A stretch of 64,000 bases of DNA, taken from Kalaharituber pfeilii. Taxonomy: Eukaryota; Ascomycota; Pezizomycetes; Pezizales; Pezizaceae. Positions 48,201 through 59,830 of the stretch are shown piece after piece. Location: positions 1,352,501 through 1,416,500 of the forward strand of contig WHUZ01000007.1 of NCBI GenBank assembly GCA_015179045.1. The letters are read 5' to 3'. A program made the position numbers and the translations under genes. Below the pieces are notes generated by a model, which was not told where the DNA came from, searched no databases, and worked only from the letters and a program-made list of their open reading frames with translations. The stretch's first letter is position 1. Every line of letters begins with the position of its first letter.

Positions 48201-50639
48201 CTACATAAAAGGTACCATATTCAATAGTGAGAACTCTCAATCAAGACCATAAGACTGACTTCAGCAACAGGATACCACATTATACCCACAAAAATCTTAC
48301 CACTTGGTACACAAGTGGCAAATCCAGGCTGATACATAGAGTGCTGCGATACTACATACTTCGGGTACAATTGAACTTGGAGATTCTAGAACATAATGAG
48401 TTAGTTGCAAGGACAAGGCACGCGAACTTTCTCCGAGCCTGTAATATGGCGATAAGCTAACCCACGCGTGGAGTGAACAAGCACGCCTCTTGGGAATAGA
48501 TTTCCAGTCCGTTTATGGACGCGGGTCTCAGTTTAAAGTCGAGTCTATGATGTTTCGAATTGGAAAGCCTGAAGGCTTTATGATGATATCTCCGAGCAAA
48601 AAACAGGTTAATCATCCTGACCCATGCACGATTTGAATCCTACTGAAATTCTTTCAGGTCGGCACCCAAAATGCACTGGAATGCCTTCCGCTCGTTATGG
48701 AACCCCAATCGGCTTTCTACACCTCGCCACTAATTGTGCTTGATTTCCAGTCACTATACCCTTCGCTTATGATTGCTTACAATTACTGCTATTCTACGTA
48801 TCTCGGGCGGGTGACTACATGGAAAGGCCAAAATAAGATGGGATTTACAAACTATAATCGAGTACCAAGGTTACTGGAGCTCTTGAAAGACTACATTCGG
48901 GGTACGTAGCAAGCTAGCTAAATTATAAGTCCTATGACTGACCAAATTTTGGTTACTGGTACAGTTGCCCCAAACGGTATCATGTATGCGAAACAGGAGC
49001 TACGGAAATCACTGTTAGCCAAAATGTTAGCAGAGCTTCTCGAAACCCGTATTATGGTAAAGAATGGGATGAAGAGAGACAAGCGTGACAAAGCACTCCA
49101 ACAGCTATTGAATAATAGACAATTGGCACTTAAATTGGTAGCAAATGTCACATATGGTTATACTGGGGCAACAATGTCAGGGAGAATGCCATGCGCAGAA
49201 ATCGCAGATAGCATTGTACAAACGGGGCGAGAGACGCTGGAAAAGGTATGAATGTTTTCTTCTAGAGAACTCTGAAATCTTAGCTCACTAAGTGTACAGG
49301 CAATCGAATTAATACATTCTGAGGCCAAGTGGGGTGCGGAAGTTGTGTACGGCGACACCGATTCCCTCTTTATTTACCTCCCCGGCCGTACCCGTGCAGA
49401 AGCATTCGATATTGGTGAAGATATTGCCAACGCCGTCACCCAAATGAACCCTAAGCCCATCAAGCTCAAATTTGAAAAAGTCTACCACCCGTGCATCCTA
49501 CTCGCCAAAAAGCGATATGTTGGCTTCAAATACGAATCGCGTAACCAGAAGGAACCGGATTTTGATGCCAAGGGGATAGAGACAGTGAGGAGGGATGGAA
49601 CACCAGCGGAGCAGAAAATTGAGGAAGCAGTGCTGAAAATACTATTCAGGACCGCGGATTTATCGAAGGTGAAGGAGTATTTTCAGAGGCAGTGCACAAA
49701 AATTATGAGTGGGAAAGTATCAATACAGGATTTTTGTTTTGCAAAGGAAGTCAAGATGGGGTATTATAGGTATTACATCAAAATATCTGCTCATGTGTGT
49801 ATTGTAGATGCTAATATGAAGTAGTGAGAAAGGCCCCCTCCCAGCCGGTGCCAAAATAAGTGCAGAGAGAATGAAGGAAGACCACCGCGCTGAACCCCAA
49901 TACGGCGAGCGAGTCCCTACGTCGTTATTGCCGGTGCCCCCGGCTCACGGCTCATTGATCGCACTGTCGCTCCCGAGACGCTTCTCTACAATACTCACAA
50001 CCGCCTCGACGCAGAATACTATATCACTAAAAATATTATACCCCCGTTAGAACGCATATTCAATCTTGTGGGTGCGGATGTAAGGGCATGGTACAATGAG
50101 ATGCCAAAGGTCCGGAAGATCATGAGGGTTGAGAGTGTTACAATTGCACCCTCTGGGATTGGGATGGGAAATAGTGGTGGCAGCAGTATTGGCGGTGGAG
50201 GTGTTGGAAATAGTAAAAGGCCTACGCTGGAGTCGTATATGAAGAGCTCTGCATGTCTGGTGTGTAAGGGGAAGTTAGATAATCACGATTTTTGTATGTT
50301 TCCCCATCTCTCATTCTTCCACTCCCCAATCTTTCTTCCCTTCCCTCAATCACTAACCTTGTAGCTGACACAGCTGTTTGCAACTCTTGCATGCTTGACC
50401 GCGACGCCTCTCTCTACAGACTTCGCTCCCGCCTCCGCAAGTCAGAGAAGGGAGCATCGGAGTTGCATGCGATATGCCGGTCATGCGCGAATATCACAGT
50501 TGCAGAGGATATAGCATGTGATTCGAAGGACTGTCCAGTTTTTTATTCGAGGGTGAGATCGGTGGGAACACTGGCGGCGGATAGGACGAGTATTGAGCCG
50601 GCAATTAGGGCATTGGAGCAGTTGGAATTGGATTGGTGA
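45226..50639 (+). CDS. rev3: DNA polymerase zeta catalytic subunit Rev3
   Basis: Twelve exons: 45226-45448, 45501-46946, 47003-47448, 47510-47954, 48004-48211, 48271-48417, 48474-48606, 48658-48901, 48965-49245, 49300-49769, 49825-50293 and 50365-50639. They give about 1595 residues once one missing base is allowed for. The start MSFRIRLNNIDSYQA is the Rev3 N-terminus. Family-B polymerase motifs are LDFQSLYPS (A, about residue 1045), KLVANVTYGYTGA (B) and YGDTDSLF (C, about 1208). The C-terminus has two Cys clusters (CLVCKGKL...CNSC and CRSC...CDSKDC), the second of the iron-sulfur type. Pol zeta extends past DNA lesions with Rev7. Intron 6 uses GC-AG ends. At 49914-49916 one C seems lost from a C run, shifting the frame after GERVP. 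This is a likely sequencing error, otherwise the gene is truncated. Confidence 0.92.
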
Positions 50640-50956
50640 TGGAAGGAGGCGTGGAAGAGAGAATTGTATTTTCTTGAATTGCGTTCTGCTGAGATTATGT
50701 GGGGTATCATGAGGGTCAGAAGTGTTCGACGTTTGGTATCTGTCGAGGAAGTTACGGCGCAATATATTACAGCTTATTGGTACTATCTAACAGGCAGTGG
50801 CGCTTTTTCGCACTAGATTGGTGATGGAGGGCAGCTGGTAGGGGGCACGATTGGGAGTTCGGGGGCGGGGGTGATGTGAGATGCTGCTATGGCTGCTGCT
50901 GGAGTGGCGGCGGGGTGTGAGATGCTGTTGCGGCTGTTGGTTCGTCGAGGCGTAGC
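50640..50956. other. 3' flank of REV3
   Basis: The first 250 bases follow the REV3 stop. GC-rich sequence with overlapping frames leads into the duplicated block. No gene is seen. Confidence 0.45.
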
Positions 50957-51495
50957 TTTTTCCTACTTTTGTGAACTGACCTTGCCTTGGTCGAAGTGGA
51001 ATGCTGGTGTATCTAGTGACGGAGGTAACGACAAACGCCTTGGAGAGGTATATAACTGGGCTTTGGTTCGATTTTTCGAGCTTTGGAAGAGGGTTATCCG
51101 GCATCTTAAAACTATATGAGATGGACTGTAATGCTCTGGCTCCATATGACTAAATCGTAGTGGAACAAGGGCAACCTGTTTTTGATTTTAATAGATGATA
51201 TTAAAATCATACAGAATGATGTCCACCTTGTCCGTCCACGTGGTGATATGAGAGCATTAGATGACGGCTGGAAACGTTGGATAGGGGATGTAAGGCGTCT
51301 GGGCACTGATATGACAAAGGTAAAAATCTGGAGTGTACGTGACGAGCCTGGCGCTGGTATTTTTTTTTTTTTTTTTTTGCTGATATGACCAGTGAGCTTC
51401 GAACTATTTGACTACCCAAATCTTCAGTCATTGTCCACTCACCTTTATCCCATGCACCTCTATCGTAATAATAATATCACTTTGTTGTATGTAGC

Positions 51496-54400
51496 TTATT
51501 TGCTAGCATTGGTAGAAGCGCCCGTAGATGCTCGCTCCCAAAAGTCCATTGCTTTGTTGAGAAGTCCCATCTGTGCGAATAAATTGGCCATGTTACTGAT
51601 GATGATAAGGGTGCTTGGGTGGTCTGCACCCAGTGCCTTTTCATACCCAGCCAATGCTCGCTCGTATAACTCTAGTGCCTTATTATATTGCCCTTGGTGA
51701 TAAAATACCAGTGCCATGTTGTGGACCGTTGCAAGGGTGTCTGGGTGGTCTGCACCCAGTGCCTTTTCTCTCCCTGCCAATGCTCGCTTGTACAACTCTA
51801 GAGCCTTATTATATTGCCCTTGCTCATTAAATACCAGTGCCATATTGTTGACCGTTCCAAGGGTGTCTGGGTGGTCTGCACCCAGTGCCTTTTCTCTTCC
51901 AGCCAATGCCCGCTCGTACAACTCTAGAGCCTTATTATATTGCCCTTGCCTCTCAATTACCAGTGCCATGTTGTGGACTACTGTAAGGGTGCTTGGGTGG
52001 TCTGCACCCAGTGCCTTTTCATACCCAGCCAATGCTCGCTCGTATAACTCTAGTGCCTTATTATATTGCCCTTGGTGATAAAATACCAGTGCCATGTTCT
52101 GGACCGTTGCAAGGGTCTCTGGGTGGTCTGCACCCAGTGCCTTTTCTTTTCCAACCAATACCCGCTCGTACAACTCCAGAGCCTTATTATATTGCGCTTG
52201 CCTCTCAAATACCGATGCCATGTTTTCGACAGTTGTAAGGGTGGCTGGGTGGTCTTCACCCAGTGCCTTTTCATACCCAGCCAATGCGCGCCCGTACAAC
52301 TCCAGAGCCTTATTATATTGCCCTTGCTGATAAAATACCAGTGCCATGTTATTGACCGTTGCAAGGATTTCTGGGTGATCTGCACCCAGTGCCTTTTCTC
52401 TTCCAGCCAATGCTCGCTCGTACAACTCTAGAGCCTTATTATATTGCCCTTGCTCCTTAAATACCAGTGCCATATTGTTGACCGTTCCAAGGGTGTCTGG
52501 GTGGTCTGCACCCAGTGCCTTTTCTCTTCCAGCCAATGCTCGCTCGTACAACTCTAGAGCCTTATTATATTGCCCTTGCTGATAAAATACCAGTGCCATG
52601 TTGTTGACTGTTGTAAGGGTGTCTGTGTGGCCTGCACCCAGTGCCTTTTCTCTTCCAGCCAATATAACCTTACACAACTCTTTAGCCTTCCTATAATAAC
52701 CATATAGTAGATAATCTTTGCGCAGAGAGTCTATTGCTCCTGGTATCGCTTCATTTTCTGCCAGGGTCTTCATCTGCCTTTCCACAGCAATAATATGCGG
52801 TAGAATCCGCCGCTCAAATACCCAGTCCTTCACCTCACGCTTGCTCACAGGAATATCAATTGCAGATGCAACCATAAGAAATGCCTCGGTCGCTTTCTTG
52901 GTATGTTTTTCAGGTTCCATCTTCAGTCTCCATTGAGTCCATATATGAATTAATGGGTGGATGCTGAAGCTATCATCCCCATCCTGTCGCTTTACCATTG
53001 AGTATGAGGACAGTGTCTGAATTGAGTCTCCTAAGGTTGCGTCTGTAGTAAGGTGTGAGTAAGACCATTTTAGGTTTGTATCTAACTATATTGCTTTATT
53101 GAAAAAATATACACACCATCCTTTGGTAATTTCATTCCCCGCTGCAAAAACTCCTCACAAATGTCATTGTTATCAATAAACCCACATAATAATAATAATT
53201 CCGCAGCCTTGGGATTTTGCTTCTGGATTGCCTTGAATGACAGATCCCATGCAGCAAAAACAGATCTATCATGTTTTCCAACTTTCCACTTCTTGCTTAG
53301 AAGGTGAGTAATCTTAACCTCCGAGTCATATTCTTGAAGATAGCGACTAAATGAATACTGGCAAACATGAATACATGCTCCAGCCTGATCTATGGCAAGT
53401 GGCATGTATTCAAGTTTCTGCACAATTCTGGCAGCAGCTTCTTTCTCACGCTCGCACTCTATGTACCTTGCATTAGAAGTAGTCTGAGCTAGTATTTTAT
53501 GCTGAGCTTCACTTACCCTCAAGTGTAAGTTTCGAAAAATCTGGCTTTGAACTTTTAAAGAGTAACTGTTCAGCCTCATCATTGTCCATTTGCTGCACCT
53601 CCAGTCCCCTTCGCCCCTGTACACTCTCACGCCTTCTACTTGTAATAATCACAGTTCCATGAGCTGACAATGGAATATAATCATTGACATCAAAAGATTC
53701 AACATCATCAAGATTGTCAAATATAAGTAGCCATTTGGTGTTGTCTTTTGTGGTTAACCAATCCTTCACAGCATCAACAACATGTTGTTCCTCACTTGGT
53801 TGCTGTATACTAAACATTCCTGTTGAATCAAGTTTGCCAGCCATGCCCAGTAGTCGGCCAATTTGTGTGTAGTCTGGCTCATCTGATAGTTTGGCATGAT
53901 GTTTGATAAGTCGCTGCATAATATGAGTGAAACCGATTTTGGTAGTCTGTTCGCTAGCTGCGTTGATCCAAAATACTGATGAGTAGTCTCCCGAATGGCG
54001 GTAAATATATTCCAATGCGAGCTGTGTCTTCCCCATACCTCCCATACCATAAAGTACTACCTGAGTAATATCTGTTTTGGCTGCACCCTCCTCTATCTCT
54101 CGCTTTAGCTTCTCCAGAAGGTATTCCCTCCCAATAAAATCAGAATTCCGTCGAGTTTCGGGAAGGCTAAAGGGGATGTCAAAGGATAAATTTAGTGATC
54201 TAGTCCGGGACATCCTGGGAACGGTGGCTTGAGACTGCGGAATAGTAGCATCAGGTGGCAATACATCGAAGAGGCCGTTGATATGTTTTGTTAGCTGACC
54301 TACTAGGTCTTCACATTTGGTCTTGTCGATGCTTGCCCAACGCAGCTTGTGATATGTAGGTACAGATTGCTGGATGTTTTGTGCAATTCTAGTAAGAGAA

Positions 54401-54951
54401 GCGATCTCTTCATTAATTCCTGGAAGGAGCTGTTTATTGGTGAGGATCATTGGATTTTCTAAAAGGCTGAGGTCACCAGGATTGAGACCAGAAATCGAAG
54501 GCCGAGGGCTAGGACTTGTAGGTCGATGACTATCATTCGAAGTCCCTGGATGTGGAGATTTGGACCGAAACCGGGAGACAAGACGCCCAAACCCAAGACT
54601 GTCACGTTTTCGACGGTGGTCATCCTTCTCTGGTTCACCTTGATACCTTGCTTGCAATTCAGCAACCTTTGTAAACACAGCAACTATCCTTGCTAGACTA
54701 GCTACTGCAAATCTATACCGCTCGTCGCTTGGGTCAAGGTGTTGGATTTGCTGGCTAGAAGTATCGCCCAGTCCCCAGGCATGCTCCCATCGCTTGAGTC
54801 GAAGTCCCTCCCTCCGGAGATCATGTAAAACAGAGCCATGTGCATTGCCGATTTCGTTCATCTCAGAAAAAATAGAATAGCATTCTCGGCTGACTTTGGC
54901 CAGTTGTCCAGCCAGTCCGACAATTCCGATGGCAAGGCCTGCTGGTTCCAT
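51496..54951 (-). CDS. NLR-type receptor: HeLo / NB-ARC / nine TPRs
   Basis: Exons 54951-53517, 53458-53117 and 53042-51496 give 1107 residues. Residues 1 to about 230 start as a HeLo domain (MEPAGLAIGIVGLAGQLAKV, then LRREGLRLKRWEHAWGLG), the domain that in HET-S-type proteins inserts in membranes and kills the cell. NB-ARC follows, with Walker A GMGGMGKT at 302-309, Walker B KWLLIFDNLDD at about 406-416 and a VIITSRR sensor. The winged-helix part is joined over introns 1 and 2 (MPLAIDQAGA, then FSIHPLIHIW). Residues about 724-1107 are nine 42-residue TPR_10-type repeats. Such proteins sense a ligand through the repeats and act in heterokaryon incompatibility or defence; the ligand here is unknown. 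All splice phases agree and match copy A. The intact frame suggests it is working. Confidence 0.92.
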
Positions 54952-55175
54952 GACTATGATGGTAAAGCAGATTGGCTAAATTATGTACATTTGTCAGTCC
55001 CGTATAGTAGGTGATGAAAGTTTGGTTGGGGTATTGTTACTCAATGATATATATCTAGGTAGAGATATAAGAAAATGCTATTTCAGCGTCAAGACGAGCG
55101 CAAAAAGCTCCGAAGTAAGAAGTATAGTATCTGAAGTCCGGAACGTGGATTTTTGTCCAAGTTTCGTTTGAGGGG

Positions 55176-55181
55176 TATATA
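55176..55181 (-). promoter_or_regulatory. TATA-like box upstream of NLR copy B
   Basis: TATATA about 225 bp before the ATG at 54951, at the same place as in copy A. Only the position and the core are conserved. Confidence 0.4.
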
Positions 55182-55265
55182 CTAAGTGCAGTACGAAGAG
55201 GCTGAAGACGAGGCCTGCGAAGAGGATATTGTAGGATACAGCGACAGCAGACTGCCGGACGAACT

Positions 55266-56920
55266 GATAGGTTACTATGTTAAGGGCGCACTCTCATGCA
55301 TGCTTCGCTCAGCCACTTCGTGGTCTGCTGGGCACATTCAGATGCAGACCGCTGGACGAAGTCTGCGCGGTGCGACATGCCGCCGCAGCTATGATACAGC
55401 AATCCAACTGGCGGCAGGATACCTGGAAGGCTGCTCAGTCACGCACTCAGTCGCGCGCCCTCTGGTTACGCGCGCTAGTCGCATTCGGGAGTTGCCATAT
55501 CGGGTATCTGCAACTACATAAGTATGCAACGCTTGCAGTCTTCCTTCTCCTCTCCCTTGCTTCCGCGATATAGCAAGTACGAATCACAATCATTGTAAAC
55601 GGCTAATTACTCCCAGTTAGCATGTAGCGCTCTGCTGTATATTTCATATATTTGCCTTCATGCTGTGCTGAGTGGGTTTCTGGTTGTTTAAGTCGGATGC
55701 TTCTACAAGCACGCTGGAATTCAAGGATGCCTCTCGTAAACAAGCGATACCCTCCTTCCGCACAGACTGACCTGGCTTATATGTAACATGAACCGCGGAG
55801 AAAAGCCTGACTAAGTTGAACTCTTAATTCTAAAATGAGAGGTGCTGTTGCCTCTTTCAATTATAAACAATTCGGGCGGAGCCCATGCTGGTAGCATTGC
55901 ATCAATCATTTTGTGGGGACACAGGGGGTCCACGAAACAGGGCTACAACATGGTTTGCAGGGGAAGCCTACCTGAGTTGGACCTGAGTTTCCAAGCAACA
56001 GGTACTGTTCCTCTTGAAAATGAGATGACTCTCATTGAGGTAATCCGATACGCAGCAATTAAGAACGCAGTCAATGCGACTACTTATTTACTAACTAGGC
56101 AGAGTATCTATGAGCAGCAAGTATACTCGAGTACTCCCCACCTTCCTCACCTCTCTTAGCTATTCCCTTTGCGGCACGTCAAGTCCCCTCACCTTAGCGT
56201 AGAGTGCGGCGAGACTACCGAGTAGGGGAGAGAAAGAAGAAATATGGTGTATAGGCCACTAAACCACGTCCCCAACCATTGAGAGAGCATCGGGAAAAGA
56301 TCATCTTTTAAGTGACTGTGCTGCTGTCTTAAGTTAAGCTTACTAACCTATGAATTTTTGGAACCTCAGCACACCTCGTAGTCGCATGCCAACGCCCTGT
56401 TTTACTGGAGCTTCGAAAATTTGGCATTGTGAGTATGAGCTTTCTATTTAAGTAACTCGATGAACCACATTACCAGATTTCTCAACTTCCATGGTCAGAA
56501 TAGTATTTTAGAGTTAATCTTTTTGATATAATACCATGGCTATCAAAGTAAGCGAGTGCGCCTGTGAAATATTGTTAGATGCAGCCACCAAAGCATAGTT
56601 GAGAAACTTGTCATCACATACACAACTGCAGAACAGCTTTCATTCCTCAACCTATGATGATACTCCGTGCCGGTACTCTCACCTTGATTGTAGTATGTAC
56701 TCTCCATGCATCCATATTATGCCATACTTCTGTGTAATGCAATGCAGTGACAGTCCGAATTTTTGATTCTCATGTGTAATTCTCGGCTTCTGCCCCTCAA
56801 GTTTCTCGTCGAATTCGATGGGACACCCCGCAATGGCGTACCTACTAGCTCTTTTATAAAGCATAAGGAGGTTACTCACGCTACTAGCACTTACTTGATG
56901 TACATATATCACAAGGGAAG
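55266..56920. other. Intergenic / relic DNA, no gene supported
   Basis: Frames at 55186-55573 and 55842-56159 have no recognisable content; the first starts inside the duplicated block and is probably chance. Nothing else is supported. Confidence 0.4.
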
Positions 56921-57985
56921 TTATATTGTCGCTCTTCGGGATTCGTATTTCTCGGAATCTAAGCTAATACTTCCGGTACATATTATATACAATATGTGAA
57001 ACAGGATGAGACAGAAAGCAGATTGACATTCATAGGCTCCCATTTTCGTGACCACTGAGGTGACTAGTAGAGCGGATGGCTTTACAGTAAATCCTTCAAG
57101 TCCTCCCATGCATCTCAATCCATAAACACTTTGGACAGCTGGAGTTCGAATTGCAGATTCGATTGCCTTTCTAATCTTACCATCTATGGATTTCCTCGGG
57201 AGACATGACATTGAACATATCCTAGATGTTTGCTACATCATCTTCGAGGATATTGGCTAGATTGCGCCTTCTCCTCTAAGAAATCTGCTGCAATGGATCC
57301 GTCTTCATCATTCTCATCTCTGGGAAGACCGGTGGCTTCTATGAACTTGAGCCTCTTAAGGTATGGAATCTCAATACCTCTAGCATTGCGATAGCTTGAT
57401 TGCGCTTGACAGTACAACCTTCGATACATTTCTCACCAAACCAGAAGAAAGTTCCAATTGTGCTTTATATCAGTTAAGACAGCCATAATAATGAACCGGG
57501 AGATATACGAGGCCACTATCAGTTTTATTATCGTCTGCATTGCACTTCTCCACCACTTGCTTCTCGAACTCGATAACAACGCTAAGACCACCAGCAGTAT
57601 TTAAATCTTCCACGTAATACTTGTCGATTATAACGTCTGTTGGCCTTTGATCTGACACTTCACGCTAGCGAGAGTAATGTGGAAGAGGGCTTCGGGGGGT
57701 CGCAGAAAAACCCCATCGTCTGAAAATGTGACATGATCCTTTGTCCATTGCAAAAATCGCTGGGAATGTGCATCTTCTTTCTCAGACTCCCAAATAAAGT
57801 CCTATATGAATGAGGGAATTTTTGATTCAATGTCTTTAGTCAAAGTAGATCTATATAGTGCATAACTATTGAGGATTTCTTCGAATCTGAGTTTTGTAAT
57901 AATTAATATTGTGATGTCGGGCCCCTCTTTGAATTCTACTCTTCTTTTTTGGCGGATAAAGCCAGAACTGACTGCCTTAATGTAT
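56921..57985 (-). pseudogene. Broken gene of unknown family
   Basis: The minus strand from about 57985 reads like a protein in pieces: SGFIRQKRRVEFKEGPDI, then FLQWTKDHVTFSDDGVFLRP, PTDVIIDKYYVEDL, AGGLSVVIEFEKQVVEK and SGLVYLPVHYYG. Further down come IPYLKRLKFIEATGLPRDE and VQSVYGLRCMGGLEGF. Stops and frame changes separate the pieces (for example a TAG after KIPSFI). The composition is protein-like and continues over about 1 kb, so this is probably a decayed gene rather than chance. I do not recognise the family. Introns might explain some breaks, but not all. Confidence 0.45.
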
Positions 57986-58440
57986 TCTCACTAGTAGATA
58001 CAACGTCAGGAAAAGAACAAAGAGAGTACAGCTTTACTCGTCATCATAGGTCTCATAGATCTTTATTAGAATGTAATAAAATTGAATAAATAATGTAGGA
58101 GCCATACATTTGATACACTGGAGGATCTAAGATTGATGCTGAAGGACTTCAGCCAATTTATTCATAATGCTGGCTAAACACCAGAGTATTAGCAACTATA
58201 AACGAAAGTTTGGGTATGAATCAAGAGCAGGTTTACCAGTACCAACCTTTTCTTCTGCCTTTCGTTTTTCTCTACGTCATGCTTTTTACAACATAAAGAA
58301 ACTCAGTTTAGTTTGGCATAGCCTCCAATCCCACTCACCTTCTGGAAGGCGTCCCTGCAGCTGGTGCCTTGATTAGAACTTGCACATGATTGAGGCTGAT
58401 TGCTATAACATATGATTTCAGGAGCTTAATTGGTCGCAAA

Positions 58441-58545
58441 TAGTTTTCCACTGTACATAGGCAGTACTCGAACCTAGGGTATTTAGAGGTTCCTGAGATT
58501 TATGCTAAAGGGTATAAGCTAGCAATTACCAATTGGAAACTTTAC
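58441..58545 (-). ncRNA. Weak tRNA-derived repeat candidate
   Basis: On the minus strand CCAATTGGTAATTGC recalls a D-arm/A-box and GGTTCGAGTAC recalls a B box. The T-stem and acceptor stem do not pair, so it is not a working tRNA. It may be a degenerate SINE or chance. Confidence 0.2.
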
Positions 58546-59727
58546 CTCTGTCCACTCAGATCCAGATCACCATCTTCAATCAAATACTGACAAGGTAGGC
58601 CTTGAGATAATTGGACCCACAGCCTAGCATCCAATTTTGGTCACTGAGGGAAACCTGAATCCTTGATGGGTCTGGTAGCCAGCAACAATGTAGTTGATGT
58701 AGGGCATCAGGAAGAGGGGAGAAGGGGAGAGGGCAGGAGAAAAGAGAGACGGTGGATCGTAGGTAGTGGTGGGTCTGGAAAGGGAGAGGATGACAGAGAT
58801 GGCAGCAGGCAGTCTCGAGTGTTAATTCAGATGAGCCGCTGTTGAAATGTACGTAACTCGAAAAAACTTTTCCAAGCTCGACTCTACCCTCTTTTTTTCA
58901 ACCGCAGTCAGCGTTGACTAGGACCTAGGGGTCTAGTACCAGTGCTCATTTGATATATGGGCAAGAAATCAGCTTCTGGGTCAATTGCCATGCTACATTG
59001 GTGGAAGCTTCATATCAGGCTGCCAAAAGCAAATCTGTGTTACCCGTTATCAGCACTGGTCGCTAGAGATGCATACACAGATAGAGTCTTGGATTGAGAG
59101 GCTATCATTATTGTTCTAAAGAATTTTGAAGTATGTACAATAGGATACACTGCCATTATTGAGTGATCCAGGGGAGAGATATATTCCGTTTATTTGTTCC
59201 AACTACTCATTTCTGGTTCATAATCTTGCAAGACGTATGTCTCTCGGCGTTATTAAACGCATTAAACTCCGCCAATAGAGAACATGCTGAAACATGACTA
59301 TCGGAAACAATCTGCTTCTAACAGGTACTCGGATGCTTCAAGTAAAGCTCAGTCCAGAGCTGCCCCCTGTAATTTCGAATTCGAATATTTGATGATGGTC
59401 CCAAGTATGCAGGTACACTCGAATCAAGAAATATTCGAGAAAGAAAAGAGCTAAGGGGAAATTAGGCTTGACGCTGAAGGCTGAAATCGCAGAAGTGATA
59501 TCATAGGCTTCATATTCTTCACATGAAGCCGGGCGACTCTGTAAACGACACTAGCCGCAAGCGCCTCGTTTGCGTTCACGCCGCTAAGCGCGAATTTTAT
59601 TAGCGCGAGGCCGCCACTACGCGAGGCCACTACGCGAGGCACACCAGTATACGCTTAGCTTTAGCACCAAGATTCAACCCTCGCCAAGACTGCTTCGACA
59701 TCCAGGCCCCTGCCAAGAATTTGCTGA

Positions 59728-59733
59728 ACGCGT
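59728..59733. promoter_or_regulatory. ACGCGT (MCB/MBF-type) site upstream of the RFC5-type gene
   Basis: ACGCGT, extended as AACGCGTCACGT, lies 98 bp before the ATG at 59831. Clamp-loader genes are classic G1/S-regulated targets in yeasts; control here is inferred. Confidence 0.45.
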
Positions 59734-59830
59734 CACGTCTTCCCGAGCGTTAGGGTTGAACTGTTCAATTTATCGTTCAACACCCAGCAGATAGTGTTCA
59801 TCGTCATACTCTTGATCAATATCTGCATCA

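Larger units (their letters stand above)
50957..55265. repeat. Segmental duplication, copy B (partner 10556-14755)
   Basis: About 4.3 kb in the same orientation as copy A, covering the NLR 3' flank, gene and promoter. Copy B keeps the open gene. A poly-T run follows the shared CGTGACGAGCCTGGC stretch in both copies, but its length differs. The flanking DNA on either side is unrelated between copies. Confidence 0.85.
57986..59830. other. Intergenic, no gene supported
   Basis: Short frames at 58167-58376, 58663-58845 and 59451-59642 have no recognisable content. A weak tRNA-like segment lies at 58441-58545. The right end is the promoter of the RFC5-type gene. Confidence 0.4.

Noticed and set aside
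45226..50639. Calling REV3 a pseudogene
   Set aside because: There is one single-base gap in a homopolymer in an otherwise perfect 1595-residue gene with conserved splice sites and catalytic motifs. Sequencing error is the simpler reading.
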